From the NCBI GenBank assembly GCA_020161435.1, contig JAIUNV010000006.1:186001-250000 (forward strand): a DNA stretch of 64,000 bases, read 5' to 3'. Below the pieces are notes generated by a model. It had not been told where the DNA came from. It made no database searches and worked only from the letters and a program-made list of their open reading frames with translations. Source of the stretch: Bacteroidota bacterium (lineage in GTDB: Bacteria; Bacteroidota; Bacteroidia; Chitinophagales; Chitinophagaceae). Numbering within the stretch: position 1 is the first letter of the stretch; the number at the start of each line of letters is the position of its first letter. The translations under genes and the position numbers were made by a program. Shown here piece after piece: positions 42,720-51,890 of the stretch.

Positions 42720-44462
42720 ATGATGAAGCGTTTTTTTCTTTCCATGATGTCCCTGGCAGTGGCGTTTGGCGTGTTTGCTCAAACACAGCAGGAAGGGTTT
42801 AAGGACCTGGTGGATGGCCGTGTAGATAAGGCTCAAACCATTTTCGAAGGATTAGTAGCAAAAGAACCGGCCAATGCAGAGTATAATTATTGGCTGGGTC
42901 AGGTGTACCTGGTTCAGGCACAATTGCACCGCACCAATACATGGCGTGATAAAGCCAAAGAACTGTACAGTAAAGCAATGGCTGCCACCGCTCAAAACCC
43001 GCTGCTGGTAGTGGCGCAGGCCCAAATTGAATTGTTGGAAGGCAAAGCCACTGAAGCGAAAGCTCATTTTGAAGGGGCTATTTTGGCTACCGCTACCAAA
43101 AAAAATAAGAAATACGGCGACCCCGCTATTTTGAATGCTATTGTACGGGCTAATGCCGGTGGTGATAGCAAAACGGGCGATGTTGATTATGCTGCCTCAA
43201 AAGCAGCACAAAGCGAAGAACTCCTTGGTGCTACTCCAGATATGTTTTTGAACCTGGGTATTACCTACCTCAAGAGAGGTGGTGAGTTTGGCGGACAGGC
43301 CAAGCGGGCTTTCGAAAAAGCCATTGCGCTGGATCCCACATTTGCCGCTGCTTACTGGCGTATTGGTAAAATCTTCGAAAGCCAGAAGAACCCCGAAATG
43401 TATCTGGACTACTACGAAAAAGCCATCAAAGCCAGCGATAAGTTTTCATTGTCTTACCTGAGCATGTATGACCACTACAAAAACCGTGATGTAAATAAGG
43501 CCAAAGAATACATCGAGCTTTTTATTGCTAATGCCGATAAAGACGTAGAGACCGATTATTTCTATGCTGACTACCTGTTTCGTGCTGGTAAATACCAGGA
43601 GTCTTTGCAAAAAGCCAAAGACATTGAAGCCAGCCTTAATGGCGAAAAATTTGCCAAAGTGAATAAGCTGTACAGCTTCAACTACGACCGCCTGAAAGAT
43701 TCGGTTAAAGCCATGGAATACATGGAAAAATACATTGCTCAGGAAGATGTAGATAAAATTGAAGGAGAAGATTATGCCTACATGGCGGCTTCTTACCTGA
43801 AAGTGCCCGGCAATGTAGTAAAAGCAGAAACCATGGCTGAAAAAGCTATTGGTCTCGATACATCTGTGGCTGGCAAAGTAATCATCATGGATGGTATGGC
43901 CAATGCCTATACCGCTCAGCAAGATTGGGTAGGCGCCTACAAATGGATGGCCCGCAAGCAAGAAGTAAAGCCTGACAACAGTGCCCGTACGCTGTACTTT
44001 TTGAGCGATGCCGCCTACAAGGCAAAACAGTATGACGCTTGTCAAACAATTGCCTCTACCTATATCAGCAATTACCCCGATCAGCCTCAGGGTTATATTT
44101 TCAAATCGAGAGCTGCAGTAGCTGCCGACCCTGATACAAGTAAGGGTTCAGCTATTCCTGCACTGGATGAATACACCCAGTTCTTGATGAAGGATACTGC
44201 CAAAAACAAAGGCCGTATTATTCAAAACCATGGCTACAAAGTATTTTACTACCTGGTAAAAGCACAGGATTATCAAAAAGCACTGGATGCTGCCAATTTA
44301 ATTTTGGCGATCGACCCTGTAAACGCATACGGCCAAATGGCAGTAGCCGAAGCGCAACGATTGCTGAAGGCAAACGGAGCTAACAAAGGAACTTCCGGAG
44401 CCGGCACTAAACCCGCTCCTGCCGCAAGTGCTGCAAGTGGCTCGGGCCAGCGAAAACCTTAG
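42720..44462 (+). CDS. secreted TPR protein
   Basis: A 580-residue periplasmic protein: signal peptide MMKRFFLSMMSLAVAFGVFAQ, then many TPR units across the length. Examples are AEYNYWLGQVYLVQAQLHRT, TYLKRGGEFGGQAKRAFEKA and AAYWRIGKIFESQKNPEMYL. The end is a low-complexity Gly/Ala/Ser/Pro tail. The start is at 42720 or the next codon; the TTG at 42699 is less likely. TPR proteins of this type often scaffold envelope complexes. It follows the PstS-like gene by 142 bases and a weak terminator. A strong terminator lies before nuoA. Confidence 0.85.
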   Translation: MMKRFFLSMMSLAVAFGVFAQTQQEGFKDLVDGRVDKAQTIFEGLVAKEPANAEYNYWLGQVYLVQAQLHRTNTWRDKAKELYSKAMAATAQNPLLVVAQAQIELLEGKATEAKAHFEGAILATATKKNKKYGDPAILNAIVRANAGGDSKTGDVDYAASKAAQSEELLGATPDMFLNLGITYLKRGGEFGGQAKRAFEKAIALDPTFAAAYWRIGKIFESQKNPEMYLDYYEKAIKASDKFSLSYLSMYDHYKNRDVNKAKEYIELFIANADKDVETDYFYADYLFRAGKYQESLQKAKDIEASLNGEKFAKVNKLYSFNYDRLKDSVKAMEYMEKYIAQEDVDKIEGEDYAYMAASYLKVPGNVVKAETMAEKAIGLDTSVAGKVIIMDGMANAYTAQQDWVGAYKWMARKQEVKPDNSARTLYFLSDAAYKAKQYDACQTIASTYISNYPDQPQGYIFKSRAAVAADPDTSKGSAIPALDEYTQFLMKDTAKNKGRIIQNHGYKVFYYLVKAQDYQKALDAANLILAIDPVNAYGQMAVAEAQRLLKANGANKGTSGAGTKPAPAASAASGSGQRKP

Positions 44463-44480
44463 ATTTAAAGTGATTTTGTA

Positions 44481-44521
44481 TAAATAAAAATCCCCCGTTG
44501 TATGCGGGGGATTTTTATTTA
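44481..44521. terminator. strong bidirectional terminator before the nuo operon
   Basis: A 17-bp perfect stem (44481-44497 with 44505-44521) around a 7-base loop, with A-rich and T-rich arms, ends the TPR gene and isolates the nuo operon. Confidence 0.92.
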
Positions 44522-44563
44522 TTGAATTTGTACAATTCACACGGTTATTAGTACGCAGGAACT

Positions 44564-44571
44564 TATTTTTG
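44564..44571 (+). promoter_or_regulatory. candidate -7 element TATTTTTG of the nuo operon
   Basis: A perfect TAnnTTTG 22 bases before the nuoA start, after the terminator. No TTG at the ideal upstream position. Confidence 0.4.
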
Positions 44572-44593
44572 CGCCGCATCAACTTTAAGCAGC

Positions 44594-44980
44594 ATGTATT
44601 CATTAGCTGAAGTAATCGGAAGCCCCTCACAGTATTTGCCCATCGGAATTCAGTTGCTTTTTGCCATTGGCTTTATTGCCGTTATGATTGCGGTAAGCCA
44701 TTACCTTGGGCCAAAACGCAACACCAGCGACAAGCTCGACAACTTTGAGAGTGGTATTGAGCAGGTTGGCAATGCCCGCCAGCCCATGGCAGTTAAGTAT
44801 TTCCTCGTGGCTATCTTGTTTGTTCTGTTCGATGTGGAAGTAATTTTCTTCTATCCCTATGCTGTCAATTTCAAATCATTGGGATGGGACGGTTTTTGGG
44901 CAGTATTGATGTTTGTAGGTTTCTTTTTTGCAGGCTTCACCTACATCATTAAAAAAGGAGCATTGAAATGGGAAGATTGA
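44594..44980 (+). CDS. nuoA: NADH-quinone oxidoreductase subunit A
   Basis: The 128-residue membrane subunit A of complex I has three membrane helices (about 15-37, 70-92, 97-120). The conserved loop after helix 1 reads KLDNFESGIEQVGNARQPM, a NuoA signature, and helix 2 starts FLVAILFVLFDVEVIFFYPY. It opens a complete 14-gene complex I operon with gene order A to N. A -7-like element and terminator upstream mark the operon start. Confidence 0.96.
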   Translation: MYSLAEVIGSPSQYLPIGIQLLFAIGFIAVMIAVSHYLGPKRNTSDKLDNFESGIEQVGNARQPMAVKYFLVAILFVLFDVEVIFFYPYAVNFKSLGWDGFWAVLMFVGFFFAGFTYIIKKGALKWED

Positions 44981-45002
44981 TGCCAACACTATAACCAACA
45001 GT

Positions 45003-45032
45003 GATTTCAGCAAAACATTTTCAGCTGAAATC
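45003..45032 (+). repeat. 9-bp inverted repeat between nuoA and nuoB
   Basis: GATTTCAGC (45003-45011) pairs with GCTGAAATC (45024-45032). No T-tract follows. It may stabilise or attenuate the message inside the operon. Confidence 0.4.
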
Positions 45033-45077
45033 GGTTATCGAAGCATCAGTTTTCTTTCACCATTCAAATAATAGCGT

Positions 45078-45659
45078 ATGAGTGATTTGATATATCAGGG
45101 ACGCCCCGTACGATTTAACAGCGGCATCAAAATAGCCGAAGCACCTCCCGGCATCGAAGGCGAAGGTTTTTTTGTGACCAAGCTGAGCGAAGTAGTAGGC
45201 CTCGGCCGTAAAAACTCTTTATGGCCGCTGCCATTTGCCACCAGCTGTTGCGGTATCGAATTTATGGCCACCATGGGTAGCCACTACGATATTGCCCGCT
45301 TTGGTAGCGAAAGGGTAGGCTTTAGCCCACGCCAGTGCGACCTGCTGATGGTAATGGGTACCATTGCCAAAAAAATGGGTCCGGTATTGCGCCAGGTGTA
45401 TTTGCAAATGGCCGAGCCACGCTGGGTATTATCTGTTGGTGCCTGTGCCTCTTCTGGCGGCATTTTCGATACTTACAGTGTACTGCAAGGCATCGATCAG
45501 GTAATACCGGTAGATGTATATGTACCGGGTTGTCCTCCTCGGCCCGAAGCAATACTCGATGGACTGATGAAAATTCAAGACTTGGTGGGTAAAGAAAGCA
45601 TCCGCCGGCGCAATGGTGAGCAATACAAAGCTTTGCTCGGCGAATACGGCATTCAATAA
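45078..45659 (+). CDS. nuoB: NADH-quinone oxidoreductase subunit B
   Basis: The subunit that carries cluster N2, at the junction to the quinone site. The 193-residue product shows the tandem Cys of ATSCCGIEFM and the further cluster ligands in VGACASSGG and VPGCPPRPEAI. The length is normal for the short bacterial form. It lies 97 bases after nuoA, across a hairpin, and 26 bases before nuoC. Confidence 0.97.
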   Translation: MSDLIYQGRPVRFNSGIKIAEAPPGIEGEGFFVTKLSEVVGLGRKNSLWPLPFATSCCGIEFMATMGSHYDIARFGSERVGFSPRQCDLLMVMGTIAKKMGPVLRQVYLQMAEPRWVLSVGACASSGGIFDTYSVLQGIDQVIPVDVYVPGCPPRPEAILDGLMKIQDLVGKESIRRRNGEQYKALLGEYGIQ

Positions 45660-45685
45660 TCCAATTATCATTAAGACCTTTTTCA

Positions 45686-46204
45686 ATGGGGCTTACCTAC
45701 GAAACCATACAAGAAAAACTGAACGACAAGTTTGGTGCTGACAATTTGCAGTGGGAAAATACCTACGACCAATTGACGGTAACGGCACCCAAAGAGCTCA
45801 ACCTGAAAATCCTTCAGTTTTTGTTTGAAGACGAAACGCTTGCCTTTCGTTTTCTGACCGATATCTGTGCCGTTCACTATCCCGACAATACCGGAGCTGA
45901 GCTGGCCGTGGTATATCACCTGCACAACCTGGTTGCTAACGTGCGGCTGCGCATGAAAGTGTTCACAGCTATCGAAAAACCAGATGTGTACACTGCCACC
46001 AGTATATTTCCTGGTGCCAACTGGATGGAACGTGAAACCTATGATTTCTATGGCATCAACTTCGTGGGCCATCCCAAGCTCAAGCGTATTCTCAATGTAG
46101 ATGAAATGGATTATTTCCCGCTGCGCAAAGAGTACCCGCTGGAAGACCAGAGCCGTATTGACAAAGACGATGAGATGTTTGGCCGTGGCGGTTCGTACAA
46201 CTAA
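45686..46204 (+). CDS. nuoC: NADH-quinone oxidoreductase subunit C
   Basis: A peripheral-arm subunit. The 172-residue product has the 30-kDa subunit signature WMERETYDFYGINFVGHPKL and the following RILNVDEMDYFPLRKEYPLE. It is separate from nuoD here, unlike the fused NuoCD of E. coli. The spacing to nuoD is 59 bases. Confidence 0.96.
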   Translation: MGLTYETIQEKLNDKFGADNLQWENTYDQLTVTAPKELNLKILQFLFEDETLAFRFLTDICAVHYPDNTGAELAVVYHLHNLVANVRLRMKVFTAIEKPDVYTATSIFPGANWMERETYDFYGINFVGHPKLKRILNVDEMDYFPLRKEYPLEDQSRIDKDDEMFGRGGSYN

Positions 46205-46263
46205 CCGGCCCGGATAAAGATTTTTAACGACAGCATTAAAGCTCTCACAAGAGCCTGTAGCAT

Positions 46264-47499
46264 ATGAGTAATCAATCAGTAACACACCACATTCCACTGC
46301 CAGAAGGCAGCATTCAAAAGCAAACCACCACCATGAACCTGGGGCCTACGCACCCGGCTACACATGGCGTGTTTCAGAATGTGGTAGAATTGGATGGTGA
46401 AACCATTGTAGATACAGAGCAAACCGTTGGTTACATCCACCGGGCTTTTGAAAAACTGGCCGAACGACGTCCGCTGTATCAGGTAACACCTATTACCGAC
46501 CGACTTAACTATTGTAGTAGCCCGCTGAACAACATGGGCTGGCACACTACCTGCGAAAAACTACTGGGTATTCAAACGCCGAAGCGGGTAGATTACCTGC
46601 GTGTCATCATCATGGAGCTGGCCCGTATTGCCGACCACCTTATTTGTAACTCTATTGTGGGTGTAGATACAGGTGCTTACACAGGCTTCCTGTATGTAAT
46701 GCAGTATCGTGAACTGATTTATGAAATTTACGAAGAAGTATGCGGCAGCCGATTGACTACCAATATTGGTCGCATTGGTGGTTTCGAACGCAACTTTAAC
46801 GACACTGCATTTACGAAGATTGAAAAGTTCCTGAAAGAATATCCTGTGGTGCTGAAAGAGTTTGAAAACCTCTTCAGCCGCAACCGCATTTTCATGGATC
46901 GTACACAAGGCACTGGTGCCATCAGTGCCGAAAGAGCGTTGGCGTACAGCTTTACCGGCCCCAACCTGCGGGCTGCCGGTGTAGATTACGACGTACGTGT
47001 GGCCAAGCCATACAGCAGCTACGAAGATTTCCAGTTTGATATTCCCGTAGGTACCACCGGCGATAACTACGACCGATTTATGGTACGCAATGGCGAAATG
47101 TGGCAGAGCCTCAGCATTATTGAACAAGCCATGCAAAAGCTGGCACAGTTCAAAGGTGCCGAAGCCGATGTGTACCACGCCGATGTACCGGAATATTACC
47201 TGCCCGAAAAGAAAGACGTTTACACCAAGATGGAGGCGCTGATCTGGCACTTCAAAATCATCATGGGTGAAATAGAAATGCCGAAGGGTGAAGTATACCA
47301 CGCTGTGGAAGGTGCCAACGGTGAGTTGGGCTACTACCTCATCAGCGATGGTGGCCGTACTCCGTACCGCTTGCATTTCCGTCGTCCTTGCTTCATTTAC
47401 TATCAGGCTTACCCCGAGCTGGTAAAAGGGGCCATGTTGAGTGATGCCATCGTAACCATGTCGTCGCTGAACCTGATAGCAGGTGAGCTGGATGCGTAA
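46264..47499 (+). CDS. nuoD: NADH-quinone oxidoreductase subunit D
   Basis: The 49-kDa-type subunit that forms the quinone pocket with NuoB. The 411-residue product starts the conserved part at MNLGPTHPATHGVFQ. GYIHRAFEKLAERRPLYQ and IGRIGGFERNF are also typical. It ends in DAIVTMSSLNLIAGELDA, the subunit hallmark. A heptad repeat array lies in the spacer to nuoE. Confidence 0.97.
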   Translation: MSNQSVTHHIPLPEGSIQKQTTTMNLGPTHPATHGVFQNVVELDGETIVDTEQTVGYIHRAFEKLAERRPLYQVTPITDRLNYCSSPLNNMGWHTTCEKLLGIQTPKRVDYLRVIIMELARIADHLICNSIVGVDTGAYTGFLYVMQYRELIYEIYEEVCGSRLTTNIGRIGGFERNFNDTAFTKIEKFLKEYPVVLKEFENLFSRNRIFMDRTQGTGAISAERALAYSFTGPNLRAAGVDYDVRVAKPYSSYEDFQFDIPVGTTGDNYDRFMVRNGEMWQSLSIIEQAMQKLAQFKGAEADVYHADVPEYYLPEKKDVYTKMEALIWHFKIIMGEIEMPKGEVYHAVEGANGELGYYLISDGGRTPYRLHFRRPCFIYYQAYPELVKGAMLSDAIVTMSSLNLIAGELDA

Positions 47500-47502
47500 A
47501 CT

Positions 47503-47579
47503 GAAGTGCGAAGGACGAGGGTAGAAGTAAGATGTGTTAAGTACGAAGTAGGAATTGAGATTGTAAAAATGGAATTTGA
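47503..47579. repeat. degenerate 7-bp tandem array between nuoD and nuoE
   Basis: Nine heptads from 47503 to 47565 resemble GAAGTAC (for instance GAAGTGC, TAAGTAC and GAAGTAG), then decay further to about 47579. The array fills almost the whole 91-base spacer inside the operon. Confidence 0.65.
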
Positions 47580-47590
47580 ATAACTGAAAT

Positions 47591-48088
47591 ATGGTACAGT
47601 TTTCACAAGAAAATTTGGCGAAGGTGGAAGAAATCATCGCCCGTTATCCTGAAGGAAGGCAGAAAAGTGCACTCATGCCTTTGCTGCATTTGGCACAGGA
47701 ACAGTGGGGATGGTTGAGTGCCGAAACCATGGATTATGTAGCCGGCTTGCTGAAGCTGGAACCCATTGAAGTATATGAGGTGGCTACCTTCTACACCATG
47801 TACAACCTGAAGCCTGTTGGTAAGCATGTGTTTGAAGTATGCCATACCGGTCCTTGCATGCTGCGGGGCAGCGACGACATACTGGCTTATATCAAAGAAA
47901 AGCTGGGCATTGGTGTAGGTGAAACAACTGCCGATGGTTTGTTTACCCTCAAAACAGCCGAATGCCTTGGTGCCTGCGGATACGCTCCCATGATGCAAAT
48001 GGGTAAGTATTACAAAGAGCATCTGACAAAAGAAAAAATTGACCGCATTATAGAAGAGTGCAGAACACAGGCAGCCGCCAACAACTAA
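47591..48088 (+). CDS. nuoE: NADH-quinone oxidoreductase subunit E
   Basis: The 24-kDa-type subunit with a [2Fe-2S] cluster near the NADH site. The 165-residue thioredoxin-like fold carries the ligands in CHTGPCMLRG and in AECLGACGYAPMM. ATFYTMYNLKPVGKHVFEVC is the family block. It is followed by nuoF after 68 bases. Confidence 0.96.
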   Translation: MVQFSQENLAKVEEIIARYPEGRQKSALMPLLHLAQEQWGWLSAETMDYVAGLLKLEPIEVYEVATFYTMYNLKPVGKHVFEVCHTGPCMLRGSDDILAYIKEKLGIGVGETTADGLFTLKTAECLGACGYAPMMQMGKYYKEHLTKEKIDRIIEECRTQAAANN

Positions 48089-48156
48089 GCACTTTTTTAG
48101 AAACGCAGATTCTGACCAAAGCACAATAATCCTGCACAGCAGGCTAAAGCAATAGC

Positions 48157-49515
48157 ATGGGACGTAAATTATTGTTGGAAAAAGCACATGTAGAAGGCAT
48201 TCGCTACTACGACGTTTACCGCCGCGAAGGTGGCTACCGGAGTGTAGAGAAAGCGCTCAAAAGCATGACGCCCGATGAAGTAACAGAAGAAGTGAAAAAA
48301 AGTGGTCTTCGAGGCCGCGGTGGTGCCGGTTTTCCTACCGGTATGAAGTGGAGCTTTTTGGCAAAGCCAGAAGGTGTACCCCGTTACCTGGTAGTAAATG
48401 CCGATGAATCGGAGCCCGGTACTTTCAAAGACCGATACCTGATGGAGTTCATTCCGCATATTCTCATCGAGGGTATCATCACTTCATCTTATGCATTGGG
48501 TGCCAATAGTGCATACATCTACATCCGTGGTGAGTACGCATGGATTCCTGATATTCTGGAACAAGCCATTGCCGAAGCCAAGAACAACGGCTGGCTGGGC
48601 AAAAACATTTTGGGCACAGGCTACAATCTCGAAGTATATGTACAGCGTGGTGGCGGAGCTTATATCTGTGGTGAAGAAACTGCCCTCATTGAAAGCCTGG
48701 AAGGCAAGCGGGGTAACCCTCGCATTAAGCCGCCATTTCCTGCGGTAAAAGGTTTGTGGGATTGCCCAACGGTGGTAAACAACGTAGAAACCATTGCAGC
48801 AGTTGTGCCCATCATTAATAATGGTGGAGATGACTATGCAAAAATTGGTGTAGGTCGTTCTACGGGTACCAAACTCATGAGTGCCTGCGGCAATATCAAC
48901 AAGCCGGGTGTGTACGAAATTGATATGACCATCAGTGTGGAAGAATTCATTTTCAGCGATGAATACTGTGGTGGTATTGCCAACGGCAAACGCCTGAAAG
49001 CCTGTATTCCCGGTGGATCTTCTGTACCCATTTTGCCAGCTAACCTGCTGCTGAAAACTGCGAAAGGTGAGCAACGCATGATGCACTACGAAGGCCTGAG
49101 CGACGGTGGTTTTGCTACCGGTTCTATGATGGGTTCTGGTGGTTTTATTGTGTTGGATGAAGACCAGTGCATTGTAAAACACACGTATACATTGGCCCGC
49201 TTCTATCGTCATGAGAGTTGTGGTCAGTGTTCACCTTGCCGCGAAGGCACCGGCTGGATGGAAAAGATTTTGTGGCGCCTGGAAAATGGTCAGGGCAAAC
49301 TGAGCGACATCGATTTGCTGGTAGACATTCAAAGCAAGATTGAAGGCAACACCATTTGCCCCTTGGGCGATGCGGCCGCATGGCCCGTTGCAGCTGCCAT
49401 CCGTCACTTCCGCGATGAATTTGAATGGCATGTCAACAATCCGAAGGAGTGCTTGCAGCGCAACTACGGATTGGCCCACTATGCCGATCCGATTCACGTA
49501 CCCACACCCGCCTGA
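48157..49515 (+). CDS. nuoF: NADH-quinone oxidoreductase subunit F
   Basis: The subunit that binds NADH and FMN and carries cluster N3. The 452-residue product has the FMN/NADH segment GRGGAGFPTGMKWSF and the NADH-contact region AYICGEETALIESLEGKRG. The [4Fe-4S] ligands are in SCGQCSPCREGTGW and TICPLGDAAAW. The length is normal. Confidence 0.97.
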   Translation: MGRKLLLEKAHVEGIRYYDVYRREGGYRSVEKALKSMTPDEVTEEVKKSGLRGRGGAGFPTGMKWSFLAKPEGVPRYLVVNADESEPGTFKDRYLMEFIPHILIEGIITSSYALGANSAYIYIRGEYAWIPDILEQAIAEAKNNGWLGKNILGTGYNLEVYVQRGGGAYICGEETALIESLEGKRGNPRIKPPFPAVKGLWDCPTVVNNVETIAAVVPIINNGGDDYAKIGVGRSTGTKLMSACGNINKPGVYEIDMTISVEEFIFSDEYCGGIANGKRLKACIPGGSSVPILPANLLLKTAKGEQRMMHYEGLSDGGFATGSMMGSGGFIVLDEDQCIVKHTYTLARFYRHESCGQCSPCREGTGWMEKILWRLENGQGKLSDIDLLVDIQSKIEGNTICPLGDAAAWPVAAAIRHFRDEFEWHVNNPKECLQRNYGLAHYADPIHVPTPA

Positions 49516-49620
49516 TTGTAATGCGTAAGTGTACAGATGTTATACACAGTACAGCTACGCAAACATGCTCCAATATTGTTGCAACAGCAGCAATCAAATT
49601 AAAAAGTAAGGATTCAACAT

Positions 49621-50733
49621 ATGTCGGACCAACTGTTGAAAGTAACCATTGATAACATTACGGTAGAAGTACCGAATGGCACCACCATTTTGCAGGCAGC
49701 CCGCAAAATTGGCGGTGATGTTACGCCGCCTGCCATGTGCTTTTACACGCCATTGAAAGGTAGCGGTGGTAAGTGCAGAACCTGCCTGGTGGAAGTAAGC
49801 AAGGGCTCTGAAAAAGATCCTCGCCCCATGCCCAAGCTGGTAGCCAGCTGCCGCACCACCGTAATGGATGGCATGGAAATAAAAAGCATTACCAGCCAGC
49901 GGGTGCTCGATGCCCGTGCCGGTGTGGTGGAATTTTTGCTGCTCAACCATCCGCTGGATTGCCCCATTTGCGATCAGGCCGGCGAATGCCACCTGCAAGA
50001 CCTGAGCTACGAGCATGGCAAAAACGGTACCCGATACGAGTTTCAGCGCCGCACATTCAAAAAACGTGACCTCGGCCAGTACATTCAACTGCACATGACG
50101 CGTTGCATTCTTTGCTATCGTTGCGTATTTACTGCCGATCAGGTTTCTGAAAAGCGGGTGCATGGTGTACTCGATCGTGGCGACCATGCTGAAATTGCTA
50201 CGTACATTGAGCAAAACCTCAACAACGAATTCATTGGTAACGTCATTGACGTTTGCCCCGTTGGTGCATTAACTGATAAAACGTTCCGTTTCAAGAACCG
50301 TGTTTGGTTTACCAAGCCTATGACAGCACACCGCGATTGCGACAAGTGCTGCGGCGAAGTAACCCTGTGGATGCGTGGCGATGAAGTGTTTCGTGTAACG
50401 GCCCGTAAGGATGAATGGGGTGAAATTAAAACCAGCGAAAAAACTGGTAAGACCGGTTGGATTTGCAACGACTGCCGTTTCGATAAAAAGAAAGCCAGCG
50501 ACTGGACCATAGAAGGACTGGCTCCTATCGATCGTCATTCTGTAATTGGACAGGGTAAGTACAAGGGCTTGAAGAAGCCGGAAGAAACCATTCAAAAAGT
50601 GCTGGATGGCCGCAAGCCTCGTTTGCTCATGGACATTCACAGTGTGAGTGAGGTAAACAATCCGGCGATTGAACTGAGCGAAATCAACGGTCCTGCAACC
50701 AGTGCTGTATTTAAGAAAAACAATCACGAATAA
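49621..50733 (+). CDS. nuoG: NADH-quinone oxidoreductase subunit G, short form
   Basis: The iron-sulfur chain subunit of complex I. The 370-residue product contains the N-terminal [2Fe-2S] ferredoxin domain (KCRTCLVEV) and cluster ligands in LDCPICDQAGECHLQDL. TRCILCYRCVFTADQV and NVIDVCPVGALTDK follow. It continues into the start of the next Fe4S4 part (HRDCDKCCGEVTLWMRGDEV) and then ends. The long molybdopterin-oxidoreductase-like region of E. coli NuoG (about 900 residues) is missing. nuoH starts 10 bases later, with no remnant sequence, so this is a native short form, not a recent truncation. Confidence 0.94.
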   Translation: MSDQLLKVTIDNITVEVPNGTTILQAARKIGGDVTPPAMCFYTPLKGSGGKCRTCLVEVSKGSEKDPRPMPKLVASCRTTVMDGMEIKSITSQRVLDARAGVVEFLLLNHPLDCPICDQAGECHLQDLSYEHGKNGTRYEFQRRTFKKRDLGQYIQLHMTRCILCYRCVFTADQVSEKRVHGVLDRGDHAEIATYIEQNLNNEFIGNVIDVCPVGALTDKTFRFKNRVWFTKPMTAHRDCDKCCGEVTLWMRGDEVFRVTARKDEWGEIKTSEKTGKTGWICNDCRFDKKKASDWTIEGLAPIDRHSVIGQGKYKGLKKPEETIQKVLDGRKPRLLMDIHSVSEVNNPAIELSEINGPATSAVFKKNNHE

Positions 50734-50743
50734 TCAATAAGCA

Positions 50744-51820
50744 ATGACATTTTCACTATTAGCCATCACATTGGATTGGGCACTGGTGTTGGAGAAATTT
50801 TTGTTGATACTGGTGGTTGTATCTATCTCTCTGGGCTTTGCGATGTACAGCACTTACGCTGAGCGTAAGGTGGCTGGTTTTTTGCAAGACCGTCTTGGAC
50901 CCAACCGCTTCGGCTGGTTTGGTTTGCTGCAGCCTGTGGCCGATGCCATCAAGCTGTTTGCCAAAGAAGACATCATTCCCAATAAAGCCAACAAGGTATT
51001 GTTTGTGCTTGGCCCGGGCCTGGCTATGCTGGCCGCCCTTATGACCAGTGCTGTTATTCCTTGGGGCGATACACTCACTATTGGCGACCGTGCTGTTAGT
51101 CTGCAAATAGCCGACATCAATATTGGTATGCTGTATGTGTTTGCCGTGGTAGCACTCGGTGTGTATGGTGTAATGATTGGCGGCTGGAGTAGCAACAACA
51201 AGTTTTCATTGTTGGCGGCTATCCGTGGTGCTTCGCAAAACATTAGTTACGAACTGGCTATGGGCCTCTCTATTATCGCCCTTGTATTTGTGACGGGTTC
51301 GCTTAGCCTCAAAGACATTGTGGTGTCGCAGCAAACCATTGGCTGGAATTTCTTTTTACAACCGCTCGGTTTTTTACTCTTCATGATTTGTGCGTTTGCC
51401 GAATGTAACCGTACACCATTTGACTTGCCAGAAGCTGAGAACGAACTGAACTTTGGTTACCACCAGGAGTACAGCTCTATGAAACTGGGTTTCTACCTGT
51501 TTGCTGAATACATCAATATGTTCATCAGCAGTGTTATCATGAGCACACTCTATTTTGGTGGGTATGATATCCTGCCTTTTGTAGATGAAACCAAATGGGG
51601 GCTCGATCCCAATGTACTTACGTTGCTGGGCTTTGGAGCACTGATGATTAAAACAGTATTCTTTGTATTCTTCTTTATGTGGGTACGCTGGACCATACCG
51701 CGTTTCCGTTACGACCAATTGATGAATTTGGGTTGGAAGAAACTCATTCCGCTGGCCCTTATCAATATGCTCATTACTGCAGCCGTGGTATTGTATTTGC
51801 AAAATGGCTGGCCTAAATAA
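50744..51820 (+). CDS. nuoH: NADH-quinone oxidoreductase subunit H
   Basis: The membrane subunit next to the quinone tunnel. The 358-residue product has eight or nine membrane helices and the ERKVAGFLQDRLGPNRFGWF signature. AFAECNRTPFDLPEAENEL and the later YHQEYSSMKLG complete the family pattern. It closely follows nuoG. Confidence 0.97.
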   Translation: MTFSLLAITLDWALVLEKFLLILVVVSISLGFAMYSTYAERKVAGFLQDRLGPNRFGWFGLLQPVADAIKLFAKEDIIPNKANKVLFVLGPGLAMLAALMTSAVIPWGDTLTIGDRAVSLQIADINIGMLYVFAVVALGVYGVMIGGWSSNNKFSLLAAIRGASQNISYELAMGLSIIALVFVTGSLSLKDIVVSQQTIGWNFFLQPLGFLLFMICAFAECNRTPFDLPEAENELNFGYHQEYSSMKLGFYLFAEYINMFISSVIMSTLYFGGYDILPFVDETKWGLDPNVLTLLGFGALMIKTVFFVFFFMWVRWTIPRFRYDQLMNLGWKKLIPLALINMLITAAVVLYLQNGWPK

Positions 51821-51890
51821 TTCATCCTTCACCTAAAACAACCACAGCGAAATTTCTTCGTTTTGAATTAATCGCAAACGCTGTTCAGAT

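Noticed and set aside
50700..50760. Frameshift truncating nuoG
   Set aside because: nuoH starts 10 bases after the nuoG stop and no NuoG-like remnant is present in other frames.
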